A stretch of DNA of 5,665 nucleotides from an uncultured archaeon (GTDB lineage Archaea > Halobacteriota > Methanosarcinia > Methanotrichales > Methanotrichaceae). Positions 1 to 5,341 of the stretch are shown piece by piece (position 1 is the first letter of the stretch; the number at the start of each line of letters is the position of its first letter). The DNA is taken from contig CABMDX010000178.1 in NCBI GenBank assembly GCA_902385025.1, positions 1 to 5,665 of the forward strand. Direction: 5' to 3'. The translations under genes were made by a program, and so were the position numbers. Under the pieces are notes generated by a model that ran no database searches, had not been told where the DNA came from, and worked only from the letters and a program-made list of their open reading frames with translations.

Positions 1-540
1 GTTTGCCTCAAGAGAAGCCCACGTAGATCAGGCATTGCAAACGACTTCTGCTGCTCCTAGCTGACATCTCTCAGTAAAATCTTCCTAAATTTTTTATCTA
101 AAAGAACAGGGGATATCTCTAATTGAGCGGCTCTGCTACTCTGAGATAAACATCCGCTAAACCCAAATGAGTATGTATAACTGTAGATTTATCCCTGTAT
201 CTCCTAGTATCTACGAAGCGAGAATACTATTTTATAAACATTTTTCCAACCTACAACTCCGTTATGTTACGCGCCGGATTGTGGCTTATCGTAATCGCTA
301 CCAGTGGCAGGGATTGATCGCTATGATAAGGTCGATCAAGTCAACTTGTGCATAATTCCAAGTATGTGGAATGGGAACTTTGCCAGAAAGGGATTTGGGC
401 CGATTTGGGAGGATTGTATATTAAAATATGTGCAACTCACGGTTCTGGCGAAAAGTTCTATGGAACTTTTGGAAGAATTATTAAAAGTTACATAGGACTA
501 TTTCCCGTCAGCACACCACTAAAAAGCTATTTTCTACTGA
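1..540. other. Stretch with no recognisable gene
   Basis: No convincing gene is visible. One forward frame is open from the left edge to a TGA at 62-64 and could be the last 20 codons of an upstream gene (its end reads LQTTSAAPS), but that is too short to support. Three overlapping forward frames of 60-75 codons lie between 167 and 572. None matches a family I know, none has a clear ribosome-binding site, and all are interrupted by stops at typical chance spacing. Because the sense-like stretches jump between frames at about 300-480, this could be the remains of a decayed gene, in keeping with the broken genes that follow, but its identity cannot be read from the sequence. Confidence 0.4.
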
Positions 541-582
541 ATCAATCCAGATTCTATTCAGCCAGATTCTAAACTGAATCAA
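536..582. repeat. Short nested direct and inverted repeats
   Basis: ACTGAATCAA occurs at 536-545 and again at 573-582, and CCAGATTCTA at 547-556 and again at 562-571. ATTCAG at 556-561 is the inverse of the CTGAAT cores at 537-542 and 574-579, so the block is both directly and invertedly repeated. In the frame of the downstream small gene, the CCAGATTCT copies would encode a Pro-Asp-Ser repeat. This could be a linker-coding repeat, a protein-binding site, or a scar of rearrangement. It does not look like a CRISPR or an insertion-sequence end. Confidence 0.5.
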
Positions 583-615
583 GCCCAAACAGAACACGCG
601 AGACCAGAATCAGCT

Positions 616-765
616 ATGAAAGCTAAGGATTGTGAGATCTCATTTCTTCGCGGGCACTTGGCACAACTCAGCCAAAACATAAGTCAGATCTCGGAGAAGC
701 TTCCACAGCTATCACCATCGCAGGAAGAGACCAAGAAAAAGGGCTGGAGGCAATTCTGGCGATAA
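616..765 (+). CDS. Small helical protein with basic Trp-rich C-terminal tail; possibly a C-terminal fragment
   Basis: This is a 49-residue reading frame from ATG to TAA. Residues 8-35 are polar and probably helical (heptad-like spacing in LAQLSQNISQISEKL). The end is a distinctive basic-aromatic tail, KKKGWRQFWR. A second, broken copy of the same tail lies downstream at 1590-1640, so this is a repeated module rather than chance sequence. No Shine-Dalgarno sequence precedes the ATG, and the frame stays open upstream to 541, just after a TGA at 538-540. It may therefore be the C-terminal remnant of a longer protein. The stop overlaps the ribosome-binding site of the next gene, as in an operon. 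I do not recognise the family. A KKKGW tail could bind membranes or a partner protein, but that is speculation. Confidence 0.5.
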   Translation: MKAKDCEISFLRGHLAQLSQNISQISEKLPQLSPSQEETKKKGWRQFWR

Positions 766-769
766 GGAG
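764..769 (+). promoter_or_regulatory. Ribosome-binding site of the Hfq-like gene
   Basis: AAGGAG overlaps the TAA stop (763-765) of the preceding small gene. Two in-frame ATGs follow, at 773 (3 bases away) and 779 (9 bases away). The spacing favours 779 as the original start. Overlap of stop and Shine-Dalgarno implies coupled translation with the upstream frame. Confidence 0.55.
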
Positions 770-772
770 CGA

Positions 773-1040
773 ATGACTATGGACGATAGACCCGCAACCG
801 AAGAGACCAAACCCAAATTCACGCCAAAGTCTTTCGAATTCATCCCGAAGCTCCGTGACAAGAAGGTTACTATTTGTTTGGTATCTGGCGGCCCATAAAT
901 TACAGTACCCTGGAGGGCTGCAATCCCCACGAGCTGTTTATCAGACCGCAAAAGGTCAGCTCCTGGTATTCAAGCATGCCATAGCCACGATCGAGGAACA
1001 GCCAAATAGCTTTGCGGACACATATCAAGGAGGACCATGA
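773..1040 (+). pseudogene. Broken Hfq/Sm-like RNA-binding protein gene (three frames)
   Basis: Read across three frames this gives an Hfq-like protein of about 85-90 residues. The first frame (from 773 or 779) carries a charged N-terminus, then FIPKLRDKKVT and VSGG, the start of the Sm1 fold, and hits TAA at 896-898. The second frame carries TLEGCNPHELFIR (about 907-945), the rest of Sm1. The third carries TAKGQLLVFKHAIATIE (about 945-996), in which the KHA core is the hallmark of the Hfq Sm2 motif. Hfq proteins form rings that bind U-rich RNA and help pair small RNAs with mRNAs. Both shifts (near 891 and near 945) are of the minus-one type. As written, only a 41-residue (or 39-residue) truncated product is made, lacking Sm2. 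The last frame ends in a TGA overlapping the next ATG, so an operon layout is preserved. A sequencing-error origin of the shifts cannot be excluded. Confidence 0.65.
1027..1033 (+). promoter_or_regulatory. Strong Shine-Dalgarno before the acylphosphatase-like gene
   Basis: AAGGAGG is a near-perfect complement of the archaeal 16S rRNA 3' end and lies just 3 bases before the ATG at 1037. It sits inside the 3' end of the Hfq-like gene, where the broken gene's last codons (GGP) come from it. It fixes 1037 as the start. Confidence 0.6.
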
Positions 1041-1222
1041 AGCTTAAGATAAGAACCACGGGCCCGAAAGTGCATGATGCGGGCTATAGGCCGTATCTAA
1101 CCGAGCTGGCCATGCGCCTTGCATTCAGAGGCTTTGAAGTCTATAATGATGATGAAGACGGACAACAGGCCGTTATAGCCTTGATTGAGAGCGATAAACG
1201 AGTGATAAACAAAAGATCATGA
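1037..1222 (+). CDS. Acylphosphatase-like domain, N-terminal fragment of a split gene
   Basis: This 61-residue frame begins like an acylphosphatase. Strand 1 (MKLKIRTTG) leads into KVHDAGYR, which stands in place of the family's VQGVGFR loop, then an amphipathic helix (TELAMRLAFRG) and FEVYNDDEDGQ, matching the usual GxVxNxxDG turn. R18 corresponds to the phosphate-binding arginine and N37 to the catalytic asparagine, 19 residues apart (18 in classical acylphosphatases). Acylphosphatases hydrolyse carboxyl-phosphate bonds; with the loop changed, this paralogue may bind rather than catalyse. The usual length is about 90 residues, so the last helix and strand are missing here. They are found in the next frame, which begins inside this stop (ATGA, 1219-1222). 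A short indel near 1210-1220 therefore probably split one original gene. Confidence 0.65.
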   Translation: MKLKIRTTGPKVHDAGYRPYLTELAMRLAFRGFEVYNDDEDGQQAVIALIESDKRVINKRS

Positions 1223-1563
1223 AGTTCTATGATGCAGTCCGAAAGGATCAACCACAACTAGCAGACGTGAATAATGTGATCTCTGAGGATTATGCTGCGG
1301 ATATAATGCCTTTGTGGCAATCGGCATCGATAAACACTGCACCTCAAATGAACAAGGCCATCCCGCTACTTCTGGATATGAGAGATGATCGGAAAGAGAT
1401 GAAGGGCGATCTCAAAGCGGTGCGCAAAAATACAGATATAATCCCTCAGATGCATGAAGAAATTAAAGGCTTGAGAGAAGACATTCAGCCTGGCTATGGG
1501 ATGACTCTTAGACAGGTACAGGCCGATATCAGAGCGATCAAAGAACGACTGGGTATGCAATAA
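1219..1563 (+). CDS. C-terminal part of the acylphosphatase-like/coiled-coil protein
   Basis: This is a 114-residue frame. Its first part (KFYDAV through PQLADVNNVISEDY) resembles the last helix and the PxxAxVxxV strand that complete an acylphosphatase fold, so the split falls inside the domain, not between domains. Residues about 38-114 are charged and strongly helical, with repeated hydrophobic spacing (KAIPLLLDMRDD, NTDIIPQMHEEIKGL, VQADIRAIKERLG), consistent with a coiled coil or four-helix oligomer. The ATG overlaps the upstream TGA (ATGA), and there is no good Shine-Dalgarno in front. Expression would therefore depend on re-initiation by ribosomes finishing the upstream frame. Either the two frames are a broken single gene (more likely) or they have become two coupled cistrons. 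The function is unknown. From memory, intact fused proteins of this layout occur in methanogens. Confidence 0.6.
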   Translation: MKFYDAVRKDQPQLADVNNVISEDYAADIMPLWQSASINTAPQMNKAIPLLLDMRDDRKEMKGDLKAVRKNTDIIPQMHEEIKGLREDIQPGYGMTLRQVQADIRAIKERLGMQ

Positions 1564-1640
1564 CCAAAAGCATCAGCCAGCTATCCTAAAAGCCCGAAGA
1601 AGAGATCAAGAAAAAGGGATGGTGGCGGTTCTGGAGGTAA
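1564..1640 (+). pseudogene. Second, stop-interrupted copy of the Trp-rich tail gene
   Basis: Directly after the coiled-coil gene, a frame reads KSISQLS, then a TAA at 1587-1589, then KPEEEIKKKGWWRFWR and a final TAA at 1638-1640. It aligns codon for codon with the end of the small gene at 616-765 (QLS, then EET, then KKKGWRQFWR), with one extra codon and the in-frame stop. No start codon is available after the stop, so it is a remnant. It indicates that the tail module was duplicated, flanking the Hfq-like and acylphosphatase-like genes. Confidence 0.6.
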
Positions 1641-1655
1641 TGCTAAATCATCATG

Positions 1656-1681
1656 GATTTTTTGGTTTTTTGCTCGCTTTT
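1656..1681 (+). terminator. T-rich archaeal terminator closing the left locus
   Basis: Two T6 runs (1658-1663 and 1666-1671) and a TTTT (1678-1681) follow the last tail codon within 20-40 bases. Archaeal RNA polymerase terminates at such clustered T-runs without needing a hairpin. Confidence 0.55.
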
Positions 1682-1716
1682 GTCTGAATCCATGCAAATT
1701 TTCATCGAGGGAAAAA

Positions 1717-1727
1717 TTTTTTAATTA
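1717..1727 (+). promoter_or_regulatory. TATA box for the 66-residue gene (leaderless)
   Basis: TTTTTTAATTA is centred about 25 bases before the ATG at 1747, the distance from an archaeal TATA box to the transcription start, and is preceded by a purine run (GGGAAAAA) suitable as a BRE. There is no Shine-Dalgarno before the ATG, so a leaderless transcript starting at or near 1747 is likely. Confidence 0.5.
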
Positions 1728-1746
1728 AGACTTGCAAGTAACACAT

Positions 1747-1947
1747 ATGAAGAAAATCGTTGAAGATGATGTCGAGGATCTTGGGGTCGACGAATGCTGC
1801 AGCATCGCTGAGAGCATGATGGAGGAAATTAACCAGATCTCCCTTCTGGAGAGATCAACGCTCTCCTTAGGGCGGCATAAAGGCTCCCTGAAGAGGACGC
1901 TTCTGCGGCACATAAAACAGGCAAAAAAGGTCGCGCAGGTAGGATGA
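1747..1947 (+). CDS. Small hypothetical protein, acidic N-half and basic C-half
   Basis: This is a 66-residue frame that I cannot assign to a family. The first third is strongly acidic (EDDVEDLGVDE) with a Cys-Cys pair at residues 17-18; the middle is helical (SMMEEINQISLLERS); the last third is basic (RHKGSLKRTLLRHIKQAKKV). There are no membrane segments and no metal-binding motif beyond the lone CC. A TTG at 1732 could extend it by five codons, but the ATG at 1747 fits the promoter: a TATA box lies 25 bases upstream and no leader is needed. Its end overlaps a perfect inverted repeat (1924-1969), which supports a self-contained transcription unit. The charge split could suit a small nucleic-acid- or protein-binding regulator, but this is only inferred from composition. 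Confidence 0.5.
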   Translation: MKKIVEDDVEDLGVDECCSIAESMMEEINQISLLERSTLSLGRHKGSLKRTLLRHIKQAKKVAQVG

Positions 1948-1969
1948 TCTGGATGTGATCGACCTTTTT
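1924..1969 (+). terminator. Hairpin terminator overlapping the end of the 66-residue gene
   Basis: AAAAAGGTCG (1924-1933) and CGACCTTTTT (1960-1969) form a perfect 10-bp stem around a 26-base loop. The left arm lies in the last codons of the gene and the right arm ends in T5, followed by TTAATT-like sequence. It resembles an intrinsic terminator. Because the arms mirror an A-run and a T-run, it could work in either direction. Confidence 0.6.
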
Positions 1970-2330
1970 AATTGCATGGAGCACTGATGAAATAAACCGC
2001 GATCTTGAGGTGATCTCCTTTTTTGCTCCTATAACCCACCAAATTTTTTATATATTTTGCGACCCTGCTTTCGCTGAATTGCTTCCATGATTTTGCCCCA
2101 GTAATGTTTTCCTGAAAACAGGCAATAATCCAAATTAAATAATCATAATAGAAAGAAAATCATTTCTCTGTTTCTTATCCCTAATTCAACAATACAAATA
2201 TTTATTAAATAATTCAGACCTCATTGATTCTGAAGCGAGAAAACTTCAGGAGCTATATTCATGTTTTTGTGGCCGATCTAGAATTCAAATCGTATAAAAT
2301 TATTTTATTTATGTAAAGAGCGTCCGCATA
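1970..2330. other. AT-rich spacer with T-runs and a small hairpin; no gene
   Basis: No reading frame of useful length is present on either strand. There is a T6 run at 2019-2024, a TATA-like stretch at about 2043-2058 (TTTTTTATATATTTT) with no gene at the right distance, GTTTTC/GAAAAC arms near 2106-2119, and a 6-bp stem CTGAAG/CTTCAG at 2230-2249 with an 8-base loop. A short non-coding RNA is possible, but nothing here demonstrates one. Confidence 0.4.
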
Positions 2331-2345
2331 CGAAAACTATAAATA
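2331..2345 (+). promoter_or_regulatory. BRE and TATA box for the membrane protein gene (leaderless)
   Basis: CGAAAAC (2331-2337) fits the purine-rich archaeal BRE, and TATAAATA (2338-2345) is a near-ideal TATA box. Its centre is about 27 bases before the GTG at 2369. No Shine-Dalgarno lies between, so transcription probably starts at the GTG itself. Confidence 0.7.
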
Positions 2346-2368
2346 TTAATTTAGCTAGTAATTTAATT

Positions 2369-3052
2369 GTGAACTCCAAAGCTTGCTCTATCCCGGAAAA
2401 TTGCTCTGAGGTGGAAGTGGATCTTAAGAGACTTGACCGAATGCTCCAGGCAGCTCATAGGAGTTCCATTGAGGTAAAAGATGGTTATGACTTTTATGTC
2501 CTGGCCCTCAAAGAGTTCAACAAAGAGAACCTGTCTGAGGCATATCTCTACTCAGACAGGGCGAAGTACGAACTCACCTCTGCCATCAACGAGGCCAAGA
2601 TCAAGATAAAAGGCTCCCGTTTCCATAGCCTGAGAACCCTTTCATACTTCTTCAAGCTCTATGGCCTTTACGCCGTGCTATATGCCACGCTTGCGGTCTT
2701 CCTCTTCAGCTTTTTGATCTGGAAATATGCTGAGGTGAGCATTCTCGGAGTACCCCTCTGGGCCTCATTCTTCGCGGGCCTTGGCTCCTCGGCCCAGATA
2801 TTGACCGGCGTTGCCGACGACCTGCGCCGCTATGGCCTGGCGTCGCGATACAAGAGACTGTGGTACACGGCCATACCTCTGCTTGCCATGGTCTTCGGAT
2901 ATATGGTCTATCTGCTCCTCGGCTCGGATCTCGTCGGCGCGGGCGGAAATATGCATAGCAAGTCCTTTACGGTCATGTTTGTCTGCTTTTTAACCGGCTT
3001 TCTGACCAAGTGGCTGATCAACAGGCTCTCGAGGCTGTCGAGGGATATTTGA
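2369..3052 (+). CDS. Four-helix integral membrane protein of unknown function
   Basis: This is a 227-residue protein. Residues 1-90 are soluble and helical (heptads around KRLDRMLQAAH, then KEFNKENLSEAYLYSDRAKYEL, which reads like one TPR-type helical hairpin). Four hydrophobic segments follow: about 97-118, 126-148, 165-186 and 199-217. The loop between the second and third is polar and basic (DDLRRYGLASRYKRLW), and the GVPLW and GLGSSAQILTGVADD segments look like conserved family motifs. No signal peptide or catalytic motif is visible. The GTG start is supported by the promoter 27 bases upstream; no Shine-Dalgarno is present. The gene converges with the decarboxylase gene, leaving 19 bases between their stops, and the two are not an operon. 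I half-recall similar archaeal proteins of unknown function but cannot name the family. A sensing or scaffolding role is possible but unproven. Confidence 0.85.
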   Translation: MNSKACSIPENCSEVEVDLKRLDRMLQAAHRSSIEVKDGYDFYVLALKEFNKENLSEAYLYSDRAKYELTSAINEAKIKIKGSRFHSLRTLSYFFKLYGLYAVLYATLAVFLFSFLIWKYAEVSILGVPLWASFFAGLGSSAQILTGVADDLRRYGLASRYKRLWYTAIPLLAMVFGYMVYLLLGSDLVGAGGNMHSKSFTVMFVCFLTGFLTKWLINRLSRLSRDI

Positions 3053-3071
3053 GCGGCTGCATATTATACTA

Positions 3072-5270
3072 TTAATTATATTTTTTCTGAAATTCCAGTG
3101 CAACCTTTAATATCGTGTCTCTAAATGCCTTTGTCAGCTCTGGAATAAAGTTACCGCTCTCGGTATCCGTAAGCCAGGGACACATGGTGGTCGATGATAT
3201 GAAGTTCATGGTTATTAAATTCGCATCGCTGACATAGACTCCCAGCCGCTTCATGAAGGTGCGCAGGAATTTTTCTCCGTAAACCTCAGGCTCGAACTGC
3301 GATGTGGTGATGATCAGCGGAATGTTCTTGTTCTCCTTGGGATCGGGCTTGAGGCTGAGGCGCAAGAAGATCTCCTGATTGAACAGATTGGCTCTTTCTG
3401 GGTCTGAATTGAGCTCGCCCTTTTTGTTCTTGAAGTTGAAAGCATAGGTGATGATGATCTGGTCGGAACCCAATTTCTTAAGTAATTTCATGGCCTCAGG
3501 CTTTATATCCTTGTTCTCCTTTTTAATGATCTCCGCTCTTATAAAATCCAACTGGGCATCGATCTCTTCCTTGCTCTTGCCCTCCTTCTCTGCTGGAATC
3601 TGCTGCACAGGGACGACGACGAATGGGTCATCGGATTTTGCCATGGTGACGATCGCAGAATAGAAGCGTTTGCTATTGAAGAGCGCTTTTCCGAGGATTT
3701 TTCCATAGCCGCTCTTATCAGGCCTTATGATGCGATGGCTCAGATAGACGGCAGCAGCAGAAGCTCCCGGTTTTGATCCTTCGATGCCAAATACGCCCAT
3801 GGCAGCGTCCACCTTTTCGCCGTGATAGACCTCAGGAGCGAGAAATGCCACCAGATTTCTCATGCTCTTATTGCGGTAGCACAGTCCGCCCGCAGGATAG
3901 GGAATATATCCCGCTTTGTGCGGATCAATGGTCACAGAGTCTGCTTTTACAATAGCCTTATACTGCTCTATCACATATTCACTGAGCATGAGGTCCGGCG
4001 TGAATTTGTCAGCAATGGCCACTGCCGCCTCGTGATCCGGATCTCTCAGAAGGCTTGCAAAATATCCACCCCATGCGGCATCCACGTGTATGGCAAACTC
4101 CAAACCCATCTTGCGATACTTCTCACGCAATATAACGACCTTTGCCAGAGGATCGACTGCGCTTTCTTCAGTCGAACCCAAAACCGCAACCACCATTAAA
4201 ACCGATTGGTGTTTTTCAAGGCATATGGACAATTCCCGATCCAGAAGGTCAACATCCATTCTGGAATTCGAATCCACGCCGATATTGATAAAATTATTCT
4301 TTCCAATGCCTAGAACGGCCGCATTCTTGCGCCAACAGTAGTGTTTTGTGGATGGACCCATGACAGTGGTCTGCAATATGTCGCTGATGTAGCGCCTATT
4401 GAATTCCTCGAATCCAAGGCTTTGAATGAGATAGGGGTCCAGAGCTGCTGTAATCGCATTGGAACTGATATTGTAATCTTCCTGCATCCTTTGAGTAATG
4501 GCGAGGACATCATCGACGAGCAAATTCATGAGCGTCCAGGAATCGAGCTCAATCAATGGAAGCCGCATGCCACTTGGAACAGGAACGTCTATATCCCTGG
4601 CCCTGGCCAGGCCGCTCTCGTTTTCCAGGGCGGCTTTAATCGAAATTGGATAATATTTCAGGTTGCGCGCAGCCCACATGGCCTCCAAATTGGCGACCGA
4701 TCCATCGCAAGTAATATGGCCCCATGGCCTTATGGAGTTGTTATCTTCCGGAATTTTGAAACCAAGCATTTTGCAGAGATCGTCTCCAACCAGTGCTTCG
4801 AGGTGAGACGTAACGGGCGAAGCCTCTGCTGCGACATTATTCTGATTGTAGAGCATGGCAGAGAAGTACCCCAGCATTCCTGGGATTGTCAGGTCCCAAT
4901 TCATGTGAGCCTGGTATCGGTAGCTGAAGAACGGCACCGATCCCCTCAGCGTATCAAGCAGATTATGATACTCCTCGGCGATCTTCTCCACGCTCTGTTT
5001 ATATTCCTGGCTATTTTTTATTTCATCTGTGACGTACTTTGGATCTTTTTTAAAGAATTCAATTCTGTCGTTGCAGTGTGCTCTGATTCCTTCAGTTATG
5101 AGATCGATAAAAAGATCCTGATTTTCTGCTTTGGGACCCAAGAACCAGGCGCCAAGGGATTCTGTTCCTGCTCCCCTTAAATTTAGCAACCTCTCCGGGC
5201 GCTGATTCTTCAGGTATTCATTCATCTGTCTGACATAATCAAGCTGTCGAGGACGAAGGGCGTGCACCAT
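3072..5270 (-). CDS. PLP-dependent group II amino acid decarboxylase, tyrosine-decarboxylase-like
   Basis: This is an intact 732-residue cytosolic enzyme that removes the carboxyl group of an amino acid using pyridoxal phosphate. The PLP lysine is K452 in DSVTIDPHKAGYIPYPAGG; D397 in HVDAAWGG pairs with the pyridine nitrogen; H310 in STKHYCW stacks on the ring; the GHITCDGSVANLEAMWAARN stretch (184-203) holds the phosphate. H122 (HMNWDLTIPGMLGY) and Y458 (six after the lysine) match positions I recall as catalytic in Lactobacillus tyrosine decarboxylase. These motifs fit tyrosine decarboxylases of lactic acid bacteria (about 620 residues) better than MfnA, the roughly 400-residue archaeal enzyme that makes tyramine for methanofuran. 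Extra length comes from a longer N-terminus (1-110) and a lysine/glutamate-rich stretch at about 560-600. The start is supported by AGGAG nine bases upstream and a promoter beyond it. The substrate (tyrosine, another aromatic, or glutamate) is not settled. Confidence 0.93.
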   Translation of the reverse strand: MVHALRPRQLDYVRQMNEYLKNQRPERLLNLRGAGTESLGAWFLGPKAENQDLFIDLITEGIRAHCNDRIEFFKKDPKYVTDEIKNSQEYKQSVEKIAEEYHNLLDTLRGSVPFFSYRYQAHMNWDLTIPGMLGYFSAMLYNQNNVAAEASPVTSHLEALVGDDLCKMLGFKIPEDNNSIRPWGHITCDGSVANLEAMWAARNLKYYPISIKAALENESGLARARDIDVPVPSGMRLPLIELDSWTLMNLLVDDVLAITQRMQEDYNISSNAITAALDPYLIQSLGFEEFNRRYISDILQTTVMGPSTKHYCWRKNAAVLGIGKNNFINIGVDSNSRMDVDLLDRELSICLEKHQSVLMVVAVLGSTEESAVDPLAKVVILREKYRKMGLEFAIHVDAAWGGYFASLLRDPDHEAAVAIADKFTPDLMLSEYVIEQYKAIVKADSVTIDPHKAGYIPYPAGGLCYRNKSMRNLVAFLAPEVYHGEKVDAAMGVFGIEGSKPGASAAAVYLSHRIIRPDKSGYGKILGKALFNSKRFYSAIVTMAKSDDPFVVVPVQQIPAEKEGKSKEEIDAQLDFIRAEIIKKENKDIKPEAMKLLKKLGSDQIIITYAFNFKNKKGELNSDPERANLFNQEIFLRLSLKPDPKENKNIPLIITTSQFEPEVYGEKFLRTFMKRLGVYVSDANLITMNFISSTTMCPWLTDTESGNFIPELTKAFRDTILKVALEFQKKYN
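3080..3087 (+). terminator. T-run terminator of the membrane protein gene, inside the convergent gene
   Basis: T6 at 3081-3086, preceded by AT-rich sequence, lies 28 bases after the TGA at 3050-3052. It falls within the last codons (Lys-Lys-Tyr) of the decarboxylase on the other strand, so the two 3' ends overlap at RNA level. Confidence 0.4.
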
Positions 5271-5279
5271 CTTCTACCA

Positions 5280-5284
5280 CTCCT
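5280..5284 (-). promoter_or_regulatory. Ribosome-binding site of the decarboxylase
   Basis: On the minus strand AGGAG lies nine bases before the ATG whose complement is at 5268-5270. The good spacing settles the start and shows that this gene, unlike the two leaderless + strand genes, has a 5' leader. Confidence 0.6.
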
Positions 5285-5320
5285 AAATGGGATACATCAC
5301 TTCAACTGAACCGATAAACA

Positions 5321-5341
5321 TGGAAAAATAATTATTTTCCA
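5321..5341 (-). promoter_or_regulatory. Near-palindromic AT-rich promoter/operator of the decarboxylase
   Basis: TGGAAAA and TTTTCCA are 7-bp inverted arms around a TAATTA-containing core, with one unpaired extra A. On the minus strand the core reads as a TATA box (AATAATTATT) preceded by a purine BRE-like GGAAAA. It lies about 60 bases before the ATG, which leaves a leader of roughly 30-35 bases carrying the AGGAG. The symmetry overlapping the TATA box would suit a dimeric repressor, but the repressor is unknown. Confidence 0.45.

Noticed and set aside
536..582. CRISPR-like or insertion-sequence-end repeats
   Set aside because: The repeats are only about 10 bases, two copies each, with no regular spacers, and no transposase gene is recognisable nearby.
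712..951. 79-codon frame on the - strand with an apparently hydrophobic end
   Set aside because: It is antisense to the tail gene and the Hfq-like gene, whose residues are recognisable on the + strand.
855..1040. 61-residue + strand frame as an independent gene
   Set aside because: Only its second half is meaningful (the Hfq Sm2 end). Its first half is the out-of-frame Sm1 region, so it is part of the broken Hfq-like gene.
2230..2249. Hairpin as a non-coding RNA or terminator
   Set aside because: The stem is only 6 bp and the nearest T-run is more than ten bases away. No promoter or conserved structure ties it to a transcript.
3822..4199. 125-codon + strand frame
   Set aside because: It is antisense to the decarboxylase core, including the lysine motif region, and has no independent support.
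4341..5180. 279-codon open frame on the + strand
   Set aside because: It lies wholly opposite the decarboxylase gene, which carries all the expected PLP motifs. It is a shadow frame, with no family match and no ribosome-binding site.
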